Below are positions 1 to 7,501 of a DNA stretch of 28,408 bases, piece by piece. The notes under the pieces were generated by a model, which worked only from the letters and a program-made list of their open reading frames with translations, did not search any database and was not told the origin of the DNA. Each line of letters starts with the position of its first letter. Within the stretch, counting starts at the first letter, position 1. The position numbers and the translations under genes were made by a program. Source of the DNA: AC-69 sp050692435 (lineage in GTDB: Bacteria; Actinomycetota; UBA4738; HRBIN12); NCBI GenBank assembly GCA_050692435.1, contig JBOGVG010000121.1, positions 1-28,408 on the forward strand, read 5' to 3'.

Positions 1-2
1 CC

Positions 3-422
3 CAGGCCCCCGAGGTGAGGCGGCAGATCGCGCAGCTCGCCAACCAGGTCCCGCCCACGGTTGACCTGCCGGCCCTCCTGCGGCTCCTGACGCAGGCCGC
101 CGACGGATCGGCCGTGGACTTCCTGACGGTCTCGCCGCAGAACCCCATCGCGGACGCGTCGGGGCAGTTCTCCACCGTCCCGGCCAGCATCTCGGTCACC
201 GGCGGATACTTCGCGCTGGACGAGTTCCTGTTCCGGCTGGAGACGCTGCCCCGGGCGGCCAAGGTCCTCAGCATCTCCGTCAGCCCTGGCGGCGCGACCC
301 CCATCACCGCGACCGGAGCGGTCAACCTCAGCATGCAGCTCTCCGTGGACTTCTATACCACCGACACGAGCGCCGGCCCCGGATCTCAGCCCGGGCCGAC
401 TGAGACGATCGCCGGAGCCTAG
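3..422 (+). CDS. pilO: Type IV pilus assembly protein PilO, C-terminal part (5' end outside window)
   Basis: The reading frame is open from the first bases, so the N-terminal membrane segment and coiled coil expected of PilO must lie upstream; the GTG at 15 is only the first possible in-window start. The visible part has the PilO periplasmic ferredoxin-like fold pattern: a helix ending in LPALLRLLTQAA, a strand with FLTVSPQNP, then the typical VTGGYFALDEFLFRLETLPR segment and a final strand ending in LSVDFYTT. PilO pairs with PilN in the inner-membrane alignment complex of type IVa pili. The gene downstream is a PilP/GspC-like protein only 3 bases away, supporting a pilMNO-type operon. The family call is from pattern recognition, not a search. 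Confidence 0.85.
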   Translation, partial: QAPEVRRQIAQLANQVPPTVDLPALLRLLTQAADGSAVDFLTVSPQNPIADASGQFSTVPASISVTGGYFALDEFLFRLETLPRAAKVLSISVSPGGATPITATGAVNLSMQLSVDFYTTDTSAGPGSQPGPTETIAGA

Positions 423-425
423 ACG

Positions 426-1040
426 ATGGCCCTCTCCCCCCGTGACCGACGCGCGGTGATGATCCTCGGCGGTGTCGCCGGGGCCGCGATCGTCGTCCTC
501 GTGCTGCTTTCGGTGCTGCGAGGAGGTGGGGGAGAGGAGGCCCAGCCGATAACGGTCGAGCCCGGGACCCCCGCCCCTGCGCCCACGGCCACGGCCACCC
601 CCACGCCCCGCCAGACGCTGCCGCCCATGGTCCTGGCCGGAGCCAGGGATCCGTTCTCGATCCCGCCGGCGCTCCAGACCGGGCCCCCGGGCGGCGGCGT
701 CAGCCCCCCACCCGGGGTCAGCCCCCCACCCGGAGTCAGCCCCCCACCCGGAGTCAGCCCTCCGCCCGGGGTCAGCCCTCCGCCCGGGGTCAGCCCGAGT
801 CCCACGCCGACGGCGCCCGGCGGCGGATCGAGCACTACGGTGGGCGGGCACACCGTCGTGTTGCTCGACATCTTCGCGGGCGGCACGAAGGCCCAGGTGG
901 AGGTGGACGGCGACGTGTTCACGGTCTCGGTGGGCGAGACGTTCGACGACAACTTCCGGCTGATATCCATCAGCGGTGAGTGCGCGCGGTTCGTGTTCGG
1001 CGACGAGGGGTTCACGCTCTGCACGATCGCGCCCAAGTAA
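426..1040 (+). CDS. PilP/GspC-like pilus assembly protein with proline-rich linker
   Basis: This 204-residue protein has one membrane segment at about residues 12-31 after a short basic N-terminus, then a long linker rich in Pro, Thr and Ala (about 38-140), then a compact C-terminal beta domain (about 141-204). The linker contains five tandem VSPPPG units. The C-terminal pattern (VLLDIFAGG, AQVEVDG, VSVGETF, then two Cys near the end) resembles the small beta domains of PilP and GspC, which link the inner-membrane pilus complex to outer parts of the machine. The two Cys (in GECARF and TLCTI) could form a disulfide outside the membrane. The ATG at 426 has GGAG eight bases upstream and follows pilO by 3 bases. 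Role in type IV pilus assembly is inferred from fold pattern and position; the exact family is uncertain. Confidence 0.7.
   Translation: MALSPRDRRAVMILGGVAGAAIVVLVLLSVLRGGGGEEAQPITVEPGTPAPAPTATATPTPRQTLPPMVLAGARDPFSIPPALQTGPPGGGVSPPPGVSPPPGVSPPPGVSPPPGVSPPPGVSPSPTPTAPGGGSSTTVGGHTVVLLDIFAGGTKAQVEVDGDVFTVSVGETFDDNFRLISISGECARFVFGDEGFTLCTIAPK
699..788 (+). repeat. Five tandem 18-bp units encoding VSPPPG
   Basis: Five in-frame units of 18 bp, each starting GTCAGCC and encoding Val-Ser-Pro-Pro-Pro-Gly, run head to tail; a partial sixth starts at 789. Units differ only at third-base positions (CCA/CCG, GGG/GGA, CCC/CCT), and adjacent units share the same variants, which fits recent slippage or unequal exchange. 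The peptide would form an extended polyproline-type spacer between the membrane segment and the C-terminal domain. Confidence 0.95.
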
Positions 1041-1081
1041 GGGCTCCGGCGATCCGCGCACGGGGGGAGCGGTCGCCGGTT

Positions 1082-1113
1082 GGAGGGCGGTCCCGGCTCC
1101 GGGACCGCCCTCC
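1082..1113 (+). terminator. Strong hairpin after the pilus genes
   Basis: GGAGGGCGGTCCC (1082-1094) and GGGACCGCCCTCC (1101-1113) form a perfect 13-bp stem around a 6-base loop, 41 bases after the pilus gene stop and ahead of the aroC promoter. There is no T-run after it, as is common for hairpin terminators in GC-rich Actinomycetota. Termination is inferred. Confidence 0.65.
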
Positions 1114-1172
1114 GCCATTCGCGATCAGCTCCCGCATCGGAGGCCCGGCGCGGGAGCGCTCACCTCGTCACC

Positions 1173-1178
1173 TATCAT
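1173..1178 (+). promoter_or_regulatory. -10 element of a probable leaderless aroC promoter
   Basis: TATCAT sits 7 bases before the ATG at 1186, so transcription would be expected to begin at or within a base of the start codon. No good -35 box is visible. It supports 1186 rather than the in-frame ATG at 1177, which would overlap this element. Confidence 0.45.
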
Positions 1179-1185
1179 GAGGGCC

Positions 1186-2334
1186 ATGTTGCGGCTGCTC
1201 ACGGCGGGTGAATCGCACGGCAAGGCCCTCGTCGCGATCCTGGAAGGGCTCCCCGCCGGCGTTCCCGTCACGCCGAAGGAGGTGGCCGGCGAGCTGGCCC
1301 GGCGCCGCCACGGCTACGGCCGCAGCGGCCGGCAGAAGCTCGAAGGGGACCGGTTCGAGATCCTGGCCGGGGTCCGCCACGGCCGCACCCTGGGAAGCCC
1401 CATCGCCGTCACGATCGACAACGCAGAGTGGGATGAGAAGTACAAGGACCTCATGGCGGTGGAGGGGGAGCCCGACCCCTCGGAGAAGCTCACCCGCCCC
1501 CGCCCGGGGCACGCCGACCTCCCCGGGGTCCTGAAGTACGGCTTCGACGACGTCCGAAACGTCCTGGAGCGAGCCAGTGCCAGGGAGACCGTGGCCCGGG
1601 TGGCCCTGGGATGCTTCTGCAAGGCCCTGCTTTCGGAGCTCGGCATCCGCGTGGTCTCCCATGTGGTCCGGATCGGGAAGGTGGCCGCGCGGGGCAGGCC
1701 GCCCATGCCGGAGGACCAGGAGGCCGTGGATGCCTCGCCCGTCCGCTGTCTGGACGAGGCGACATCCGCCCGGATGGTGGCGGAGGTCGACGCCGCCCAG
1801 CGAGGCCGCGACACGCTGGGCGGCGTGTTCGAGGTGATCGCGTACGGGTGCCCGCCGGGCCTCGGCTCCCACGTCCATCACGACCGGAAGCTCGACGCGC
1901 GCCTCGCGCTCGCCCTCATGAGCATCCAGTCCGTGAAGGGGGTGGAGGTGGGGGACGGGTTCGCTTCCGCGGCCCGGCCGGGATCGAAGGCCCACGACGA
2001 GATCGTGACAATAGGGGGGAGGCTCTCCCGGAAGACGGCCCGGGCGGGCGGGATCGAGGGTGGCATGAGCACCGGGCAGCCCATCCGGGTCCGGGCCGCC
2101 ATGAAGCCCATCTCCACGGTGCCCAGGCCGCTCTCCACGGTCGACCTGGCCACGGGAGCACCCGCCGTCGCCATCAAGCAACGGACCGACGTCTGCTCGG
2201 TCCCCGCCGGCGGGGTGGTGGGCGAGGCCGCCACGGCCTTCGTCCTGGCCCACGCGGTCCTGGAGAAGTTCGGGGGCGATTCGCTCCCCGAGACCACGCG
2301 AAACGTCCAGAGCTACCTGGCGTCCCTGCCATGA
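1186..2334 (+). CDS. aroC: Chorismate synthase
   Basis: The 382-residue product converts 5-enolpyruvylshikimate-3-phosphate to chorismate, the last shikimate step, using reduced FMN. It shows the family signatures in order: LTAGESHGKAL at the N-terminus, GHADLPGVLKYGFDDVRNVL and ERASARETVARVA near residues 105-140, and the C-terminal RPLSTVDLATG and KQRTDVCSVPAGGVVGEA. Length is normal. The same frame is open upstream to 976, but conservation begins at MLRLLTAGESHG and a -10 element lies just before this ATG, so 1186 is chosen. The stop overlaps the aroK start as ATGA, which suggests translational coupling in an aroC-aroK-aroB-aroQ operon. Confidence 0.95.
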   Translation: MLRLLTAGESHGKALVAILEGLPAGVPVTPKEVAGELARRRHGYGRSGRQKLEGDRFEILAGVRHGRTLGSPIAVTIDNAEWDEKYKDLMAVEGEPDPSEKLTRPRPGHADLPGVLKYGFDDVRNVLERASARETVARVALGCFCKALLSELGIRVVSHVVRIGKVAARGRPPMPEDQEAVDASPVRCLDEATSARMVAEVDAAQRGRDTLGGVFEVIAYGCPPGLGSHVHHDRKLDARLALALMSIQSVKGVEVGDGFASAARPGSKAHDEIVTIGGRLSRKTARAGGIEGGMSTGQPIRVRAAMKPISTVPRPLSTVDLATGAPAVAIKQRTDVCSVPAGGVVGEAATAFVLAHAVLEKFGGDSLPETTRNVQSYLASLP

Positions 2335-2831
2335 TCGTGTTCCTCGTGGGTATGCCCGGTTCGGGCAAGTCGACCGTGGGACCGGAGCTCGCCCGTCGGC
2401 TCGGCGTGTCCTTCGTGGAGCTCGATTCGGAGATCGAACGGGCCGCGGGGAAGTCCGTGTCGGAGATCTTCGCCGAGGACGGGGAGGCGCGGTTCCGCGA
2501 GCTGGAAGCCTCGGCCCTCACCGTGGTCGGGGCCCGCGACCCGTCGGTCGTGTCGTGCGGGGGCGGCGTGGTCCTGGAGCCCGCGAACCGGGTCACGCTC
2601 CGTGCTACCGGCGACGTGGTCTTCCTGTCGGTCTCCCTGGACGTGCTGAAGCGACGGGTGGTGCCGGCGACCGACCGGCCCCTCATCCACGAGGAGGCCG
2701 ACCTGGAGCGGCTGTTCCGGGACCGGGAGCCGCTCTACCGGGAGTTCGCCGCTCACGTGGTGGACGCGAGCGGCCCCCCCCAGGAGGTCGCCGAGGGCAT
2801 CGAGAAGGAGCTCACCCGGTGGTCCGGGTGA
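2331..2831 (+). CDS. aroK: Shikimate kinase
   Basis: This 166-residue P-loop kinase phosphorylates shikimate at the 3-hydroxyl with ATP. The Walker A loop GMPGSGKS is at residues 7-14; the Asp of ELDSEIE (about residue 34) and the Arg of EARFRELE match the shikimate-contacting residues of the family, GGGVV (about 79-83) is the substrate-binding glycine run, and RPLI lies in the lid region. The ATG overlaps the aroC stop (ATGA) and the 3' end overlaps aroB by 13 bases, so all three are probably on one transcript. Length is typical for the stand-alone enzyme. Confidence 0.95.
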   Translation: MIVFLVGMPGSGKSTVGPELARRLGVSFVELDSEIERAAGKSVSEIFAEDGEARFRELEASALTVVGARDPSVVSCGGGVVLEPANRVTLRATGDVVFLSVSLDVLKRRVVPATDRPLIHEEADLERLFRDREPLYREFAAHVVDASGPPQEVAEGIEKELTRWSG

Positions 2832-3904
2832 CGGTGGCCGTTCCGGGCCGGCCGTACGAAGCGGTAATCGGCTCGGGTGTGCTGGAGGAGGCTGGGACGC
2901 ACCTTCCGGGGCTGCCCGGCGCGGAGAAAGCCTTCGTGGTGGCGGACCACCGGGTGGCCGGCCTGTACCTGGACCTCCTGGCCGGAGGTCTCGCCCCTCG
3001 GGGGCTGGGGGTCGTGCACCTCGGTGTCCCCGAGGGCGAGGAGGCCAAGTCGCTCCAGACGATGACCGCCCTCCAGCGCCAGCTGGCCATGCAGGAGGCC
3101 CACCGCGACGACGTGGTGGTGGGCCTGGGCGGCGGGGCCGTGGGCGACCTCGCGGGGTTCGTGGCCGCCACGTACATGCGGGGTGTCCCGTTCGTGGCCG
3201 TGCCCACCACCCTCACCGCTCAGGTCGATGCGGCTATCGGCGGGAAGACCGCCGTGAACCTGCCGGAGGGCAAGAACCTGGTGGGCGCGTTCCATCAGCC
3301 GGCTGCGGTGCTGGCCGACGTCGCCACGCTCGCCACGCTCGCAGAGCAGGAGTTCCGCTCGGGCCTGGCCGAGGTGGCGAAGTACGCGCTCACGCTGGAC
3401 CCTCCCATGCTGGAGCTGCTGGAGGGGCGACTCGACGTCGTGCTGGCTCGCGACCCCGGCGTCATGGAGGATCTGGTGGCCCGGTGTGTGGTGGCCAAGG
3501 CCAGGGTGGTGGCGTCCGACGAGCGAGACGCGGGCGAGCGGCTGTTCCTGAACTACGGCCACACCCTGGGCCATGCCCTGGAACGGCTCGACGAGTTCGA
3601 AGGGCGATCCCACGGCGAGGCCATCGCGGTGGGGATGGTGTTCGCGGCTCGCCTGGCGGAGGCCCTGGAGGTGGCTCCCGCCGGCCTGGTCGCCCTTCAC
3701 GTCCGGCTGCTGACCTCGCTCGGGCTCGAGCCCGGCGGGGGCCTCCCGGAGGGCGAACGGATCCTTTCGGCCATGCGGATGGACAAGAAGTACCGGGGGG
3801 GGATCCGGTTCGTGCTCCTGGAAGACGTAGGACGGCCAACCGTCGTTGGGGGCATCCAGGAGCATGTCGTGGCGACGACCCTGAAGGAGATGGGAGCGGC
3901 ATGA
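2819..3904 (+). CDS. aroB: 3-Dehydroquinate synthase
   Basis: The 361-residue enzyme uses NAD and a divalent metal to cyclise DAHP to 3-dehydroquinate. Visible signatures are the nucleotide-binding GLGGGAVGDLAGFVAATYMRG, the PTTLTAQVDAAIGGKTAVN segment, the metal-site Glu in GLAEVAKYAL, and the metal-site His residues in NYGHTLGHALE and SHGEAIAVGM. The GTG at 2819 is chosen because AAGGAG lies exactly eight bases upstream; a second GTG at 2828 overlaps the aroK stop as GTGA and is a reasonable alternative that would remove three residues. Length is typical. Confidence 0.95.
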   Translation: MVRVTVAVPGRPYEAVIGSGVLEEAGTHLPGLPGAEKAFVVADHRVAGLYLDLLAGGLAPRGLGVVHLGVPEGEEAKSLQTMTALQRQLAMQEAHRDDVVVGLGGGAVGDLAGFVAATYMRGVPFVAVPTTLTAQVDAAIGGKTAVNLPEGKNLVGAFHQPAAVLADVATLATLAEQEFRSGLAEVAKYALTLDPPMLELLEGRLDVVLARDPGVMEDLVARCVVAKARVVASDERDAGERLFLNYGHTLGHALERLDEFEGRSHGEAIAVGMVFAARLAEALEVAPAGLVALHVRLLTSLGLEPGGGLPEGERILSAMRMDKKYRGGIRFVLLEDVGRPTVVGGIQEHVVATTLKEMGAA

Positions 3905-3923
3905 GGGTGCGGGAGACGAACGC

Positions 3924-4358
3924 ATGAAGGTGCTGTTCCTGTTCGGCCCCAACCTCGGCTCGCTCGGGACGCGGGACCCCGGCCTGTACGGGACGCAGAC
4001 CCTCGGGCAGATCATGGAAGAGGTCGAAGGCCGCTCCCGAGCCCTCGGGCACGAGGTCGAGTGGCGACAGTCCGACCACGCGGGCGACCTGGTGGGGTGG
4101 ATGGGCGCGGCGGCGGGGGAGGGATTCGAGGCAGTCGTGGTCAACCCGGGGGCCCTTTCCCACTATTCGTACGCGCTCCGAGACGCCGTGGAAGCTTGCG
4201 GCGCACCGGTCATCGAGGTCCACATGACGAACATCTACGCGCGCGAGGAGTTCCGGCGGCATTCCGTGATCGCGCCCGTCTGCCGGGTCACGATCGCCGG
4301 AGCGGGAGCGGGCGGTTACCACTTGGCGCTGGAGGCCCTGGCGTGGATCACGGCCTGA
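3924..4358 (+). CDS. aroQ: 3-Dehydroquinate dehydratase, type II
   Basis: The 144-residue product dehydrates 3-dehydroquinate to 3-dehydroshikimate. Type II features are the N-terminal GPNLGSLGTRDPGLYG, which carries the active-site Arg and Tyr, NPGALSHYSYALRDA as the substrate loop, and EVHMTNIYAREEFRRHS, which holds the catalytic His and the Arg that binds substrate. The first loop reads NLGSLG where NLNLLG is usual, a mild divergence close to the active site. The gene follows aroB by 19 bases. Finding aroQ next to aroC, aroK and aroB leaves only aroE and aroA of the pathway after DAHP to be found elsewhere. Confidence 0.92.
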   Translation: MKVLFLFGPNLGSLGTRDPGLYGTQTLGQIMEEVEGRSRALGHEVEWRQSDHAGDLVGWMGAAAGEGFEAVVVNPGALSHYSYALRDAVEACGAPVIEVHMTNIYAREEFRRHSVIAPVCRVTIAGAGAGGYHLALEALAWITA

Positions 4359-5416
4359 GACGGAAGCGGCTGGCCGCGCGACTGCCCGAGCTCGGGATCG
4401 ACGCGCTGCTCGTCACTCGGTTGCCGAACGTTCGGTACCTCACCGGGTTCACCGGCTCGAACGGCCAGGTCGTGGTGACCGCGAACGACGCGGCGTTCTT
4501 CACCGACGGCCGGTACACCGAGCAGGCCCGCCGCGAGGTCCCCGACGCGGAGCGCGTGACCTACCTCGACGGGTTCCCCCTGGTGCTTCCGGAAACGTGC
4601 ACGAGACTGCGGGTGGCGCGGCTCGGGTTCGAGGCCGGGGGCGTCACCTACCGGTTCCACCAGGAGCTCGAGGAGCGGCTGACCGGCGTCGAGCTGATGC
4701 CGGTGGGCGAGGAGGTCGAGCGCATGCGGTGGGTGAAGGATCCCGAGGAGCTCCGGCTGCTGGACCGGGCCCAGGAGGTCACCGACGAAACGTTCCGGGC
4801 CGGCTTGAGCATGATTCGGGAGGGCGTGACCGAGCGGGAGCTGGCCTTCCAGCTTGACGTCGAGATGCGTCGCCTGGGGGCCGACGGTCCGGCCTTCGAG
4901 ACCATCGTGGCCTTCGGAGAGAACGCGGCGGAGCCTCATCACGAGCCCGTGGCCCGGCCGATTCGTCCCGGCGACGTAGTGAAGATGGACTTCGGGGCCC
5001 TGGTGGAGGGCTACCACGCGGACATGACCCGGACCGTGGCGTTCGGGGAGCCGCCGGCCGCGCTGAGGGACGTTCACGACCTGGTCCTTCGAGCTCAGCG
5101 GGCCGGGATCGACGCCGTGCGGGGCGGCGCTGCGGCCGCGGACGTGGACCGGGCAGCCCGCGAGGTGATCGAGGAGGCGGGGTACGGGGGCGCCTTCCCC
5201 CACGGGTTGGGACACGGCGTGGGACTCGAGATCCACGAAGGGCCGCGCCTCCGCCGCGGGACCGAGGAGGTCGTGCCGGCCGGGGCCGTTGTCACCGTGG
5301 AGCCGGGCGTGTACCTCCCCGGGCTGGGGGGCGTGCGCATCGAGGACATGGTCGAGGTGACGGAGGGTGGCGGCCGGGCCCTCCCCCGGTCGGCCAGGGA
5401 GCTCATCGTGGTGTGA
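4343..5416 (+). CDS. pepQ: Xaa-Pro aminopeptidase, M24 family
   Basis: The 357-residue product has a creatinase-like N-terminal domain (about 1-130, with NVRYLTGFTGSNG) and a pita-bread M24 metallopeptidase domain (about 135-355). The five dinuclear-metal ligands are all visible: D216 and D227 in MDFGALVEGYHADMTRT, His in GLGHGVGLEIHEGP, Glu in VTVEPGVY and Glu in VRIEDMVEV. It should remove N-terminal residues preceding proline in the cytoplasm. The GTG at 4343 lies inside the end of aroQ and has GGAGG seven bases upstream; no other good start occurs before the conserved N-terminus. Its place between the aro genes and efp is usual in Actinomycetota. Whether it is aminopeptidase or dipeptidase cannot be told from sequence alone, so the symbol is approximate. 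Confidence 0.88.
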   Translation: MDHGLRRKRLAARLPELGIDALLVTRLPNVRYLTGFTGSNGQVVVTANDAAFFTDGRYTEQARREVPDAERVTYLDGFPLVLPETCTRLRVARLGFEAGGVTYRFHQELEERLTGVELMPVGEEVERMRWVKDPEELRLLDRAQEVTDETFRAGLSMIREGVTERELAFQLDVEMRRLGADGPAFETIVAFGENAAEPHHEPVARPIRPGDVVKMDFGALVEGYHADMTRTVAFGEPPAALRDVHDLVLRAQRAGIDAVRGGAAAADVDRAAREVIEEAGYGGAFPHGLGHGVGLEIHEGPRLRRGTEEVVPAGAVVTVEPGVYLPGLGGVRIEDMVEVTEGGGRALPRSARELIVV

Positions 5417-5417
5417 T

Positions 5418-5433
5418 GCCGGCCGCGGCCGGC
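5418..5433 (+). repeat. 16-bp perfect palindrome upstream of efp
   Basis: GCCGGCCGCGGCCGGC is its own reverse complement. It lies two bases after the pepQ stop and three bases before a -10-like TAGACT, thus over the spacer of the putative efp promoter. It may be an operator or a hairpin at the end of the pepQ message, or a chance product of high GC. Confidence 0.5.
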
Positions 5434-5436
5434 CCC

Positions 5437-5442
5437 TAGACT
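5437..5442 (+). promoter_or_regulatory. Possible -10 element of efp-nusB promoter
   Basis: TAGACT matches four of six bases of TATAAT and would place the transcription start near 5449, leaving about 26 bases of leader with an AAGGAG ribosome site. No clear -35 box is seen. Confidence 0.35.
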
Positions 5443-5474
5443 GGTCGCCCCGGATCGCTGGCGAAGGAGCACCG

Positions 5475-6038
5475 GTGAGCGTTTCCACCAACGACCTGAA
5501 GAACGGGATGACGCTCGACCTGGACGGAACGCTGTTCCAGGTGGTCGAGTTCCAACACGTGAAACCGGGCAAGGGCGGCGCGTTCGTTCGGACCAAGCTC
5601 CGAAACGTGAAGACCGGGGCGGTGGTGGAGCGGACCTTCAACGCCGGCGTGAAGGTCGGCCTTGCCATCGTGGAGCGCAAGGACATGCAGTACCTGTACC
5701 GCGGCGACGACGACTTCGTGTTCATGGACATGGAGACGTACGAGCAGATCGGAGTGCCCTCGAACGTCGTGGGTCCCATGGCGGGCTTCGTGGCCGAGGG
5801 AAGCACGGCCTCGGTCGCCATGCACGAGGGGACCCCCATCGCCGTCGAGTTGCCGGCCTCCGTGGTGCTGACCGTGACCGAGACCCAGGGCGCGGTGCGG
5901 GGCGACACTCGCACGAACGTGATGAAGCCGGCGACCTTGAACACCGGCCACGTGGTGCGGGTACCGCTGTTCGTCGGGGAGGGCGAGAAGATCAAGGTCG
6001 ATACCCGCACCGGCCAGTACATCGAGCGGGTGAAGTGA
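5475..6038 (+). CDS. efp: Elongation factor P
   Basis: The 187-residue protein has the three beta-barrel layout of EF-P, which binds between the P and E sites and rescues ribosomes stalled at polyproline. The tip loop KPGKGGAF places Lys33 at the position that is modified in some bacteria; the C-terminal EF-P signature is seen in VVLTVTETQGAVRGDT and the phosphate-contact end in GEKIKVDTRTGQYIERVK. The start is GTG with AAGGAG five bases upstream. It is followed 6 bases later by nusB. The proline-rich pilus protein at 426 is an obvious local client for this factor, though that is only an inference. Confidence 0.96.
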   Translation: MSVSTNDLKNGMTLDLDGTLFQVVEFQHVKPGKGGAFVRTKLRNVKTGAVVERTFNAGVKVGLAIVERKDMQYLYRGDDDFVFMDMETYEQIGVPSNVVGPMAGFVAEGSTASVAMHEGTPIAVELPASVVLTVTETQGAVRGDTRTNVMKPATLNTGHVVRVPLFVGEGEKIKVDTRTGQYIERVK

Positions 6039-6044
6039 GCGGCC

Positions 6045-6482
6045 GTGACCTGGCGGAGGCAGGCCCGGCGCCAGGCCCTCGACATCCTGTTCCAGGCCGA
6101 CGTGACGGGCCAGGACCCTCGGTCCGTGATCGAGGACTGGGAGGTGGCCGGCCGGGATGTCCCGCGGTTCGCCCGGGAGTTGGTGGAGGGGACGGCCGCG
6201 CACCGGGGCGAGCTCGACGCCCTGCTCGGGCGGTACGCGGAGGGGTGGACCGTCGAGCGGATGGCGGCCCTGGACCGAACCATCCTTCGGATCTCCTGCT
6301 TCGAGCTGCTCCACCGGACGGACACCCCGACGGCCGTGGCCATCGACGAGGCGGTCGAGGCGGCGAAGGAGCTGTCCACGGAGGACTCCGGCCGGTTCGT
6401 GAACGGTATCCTCGGACGTATCGCGCGCGAGGTGGTGGAGCAGCCGGGCCAGGGCGAGGCCCAGAGACCCGGTCGCTCCTAG
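6045..6482 (+). CDS. nusB: Transcription antitermination protein NusB
   Basis: The 145-residue all-helical protein matches NusB: RRQARRQALDILFQADVTG at the N-terminus, the RTILRISCFELL helix near residues 80-95, and the closing PTAVAIDEAVEAAKEL and GRFVNGILGRIAREV. NusB works with NusE (S10) on boxA RNA in rRNA antitermination. The start is GTG, 6 bases after efp. Its TAG stop (6480-6482) overlaps the stop of the reverse-strand gene, so no terminator fits between the two convergent genes. In related genomes pyrR commonly follows nusB directly; here a reverse-strand block intervenes. Confidence 0.94.
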   Translation: MTWRRQARRQALDILFQADVTGQDPRSVIEDWEVAGRDVPRFARELVEGTAAHRGELDALLGRYAEGWTVERMAALDRTILRISCFELLHRTDTPTAVAIDEAVEAAKELSTEDSGRFVNGILGRIAREVVEQPGQGEAQRPGRS

Positions 6483-7501
6483 CTGCTACCGACCGCGACC
6501 GGGCTCGGTTGGAGCTTCCCGCTGGTCGGCGTCCTCGGGACGTCGCGAAGTGGGGCGGGGATGGAGCTCGTTTCGGGGACGCTCTGCAGCGAGCGCGCCA
6601 CCCCCGCGACCTCCACGACGTAGTAGCGGAAGGGCTCGTCGCTGATCTCTGAGGTCGTCGTCATCGCGAGGAGCTCGTGGTTCACGGGGTCGACGAATAG
6701 CCGTTCGATCAGCTCCCCGCCCCAGTTGCCAAACGAGATCACGATCGCGGGCCGACCCACGGGATCCACGCCGTCGGTCGTGACCCGAGCGCCCTGCAGC
6801 CCAGCTGCCACGTCGAGGAGCGCTGCGCGAACCGTGGGCGTCACGTGCGGATCCTCCAGCAGGTCCGTGATGGCCCGCCACATCCGTCCGTCCTGCGGCG
6901 CGCCGTTCGGCGGGGGAGTGACGAGCGGAGCCGGGGACTCGCCATCGGGTTGGCTGCGTGCGAGGAGGAAATCGCTCAGCTCCTGCGTACCTGTGGGGAA
7001 GCCCGACACGTCGATCCCGTTCGGGTTCGGGAACTCCCCGGGCCCGAACTTCCCCTCGTCGATCCCATAGTTCCTCACCGCGTCGGCCGCGATCCGGCCG
7101 GAGCTGTCCTCACTCGACCACCAGAGCGAAGCCGCGAGCTCGACGTCGTATCCTCCGCAGTAGTGCTCCTGCCCTGCTGGACAGCCGCCCACCAGGTGAA
7201 CGCGCCGGTAGTCGTACTGCCCTGACCCCACCACGAGCGGCGCCTGCGTCGCCGGCGGCAGGTTGATGGACGTGGATGTCCCTTCCACGCCCCCGCTCCC
7301 CGGACGCGTCGTCGCGCGCTCGCGGAGCGCGAACAACGTGCCGCCGAGCACGAGCATCGCGACGACGAGGCCGATGGTTGCGGCCTCGATCCGCTTCGCG
7401 CGGTGACGCCGGTCACGACGGCGTCCGAGTTCGAGGAAGGTGAAGCCGGGTTCGGGGGCGTGGTCCGTCGCCCTCTCCAGCAGGTCGTGAAGGTCAGCCA
7501 T
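6479..7501 (-). CDS. Membrane protein paired with ECF sigma factor, probable anti-sigma (CU044_5270-like)
   Basis: The 340-residue product has a short basic cytoplasmic N-terminus (about 1-37, rich in Arg), one membrane segment at about 38-59, a Pro/Ser/Thr linker and an outside domain of about 270 residues. The outside part has a LASSLWW-like strand region, FPTGTQELSDFLLARS, ITDLLEDPHVTPTVRAALLDVAAGLQG and ERLFVDPVNHELLAM, an order that resembles the CU044_5270 family found next to ECF sigma genes. No HxxxCxxC zinc anti-sigma motif is present. The start overlaps the sigma gene stop (ATGGCTGA), so the two are co-translated. The anti-sigma role is inferred from coupling and topology. Two Cys in GGCPAGQEHYCGG may pair outside the membrane. 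Confidence 0.6.
   Translation of the reverse strand: MADLHDLLERATDHAPEPGFTFLELGRRRDRRHRAKRIEAATIGLVVAMLVLGGTLFALRERATTRPGSGGVEGTSTSINLPPATQAPLVVGSGQYDYRRVHLVGGCPAGQEHYCGGYDVELAASLWWSSEDSSGRIAADAVRNYGIDEGKFGPGEFPNPNGIDVSGFPTGTQELSDFLLARSQPDGESPAPLVTPPPNGAPQDGRMWRAITDLLEDPHVTPTVRAALLDVAAGLQGARVTTDGVDPVGRPAIVISFGNWGGELIERLFVDPVNHELLAMTTTSEISDEPFRYYVVEVAGVARSLQSVPETSSIPAPLRDVPRTPTSGKLQPSPVAVGSS

Noticed and set aside
699..788. CRISPR-like or regulatory repeat array
   Set aside because: The units are contiguous without spacers, in frame, and code for a simple proline-rich peptide.
419..1036. Reverse-strand frame with tandem GLTPGG units
   Set aside because: It is the antisense reading of the VSPPPG repeat in the pilus gene. 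The forward frame has the membrane helix, conserved end and ribosome site.
976..1185. Extended N-terminus for aroC
   Set aside because: The frame is open but would run through the pilus gene end, the terminator hairpin and the -10 box. Family conservation starts at MLRLLTAGESHG.
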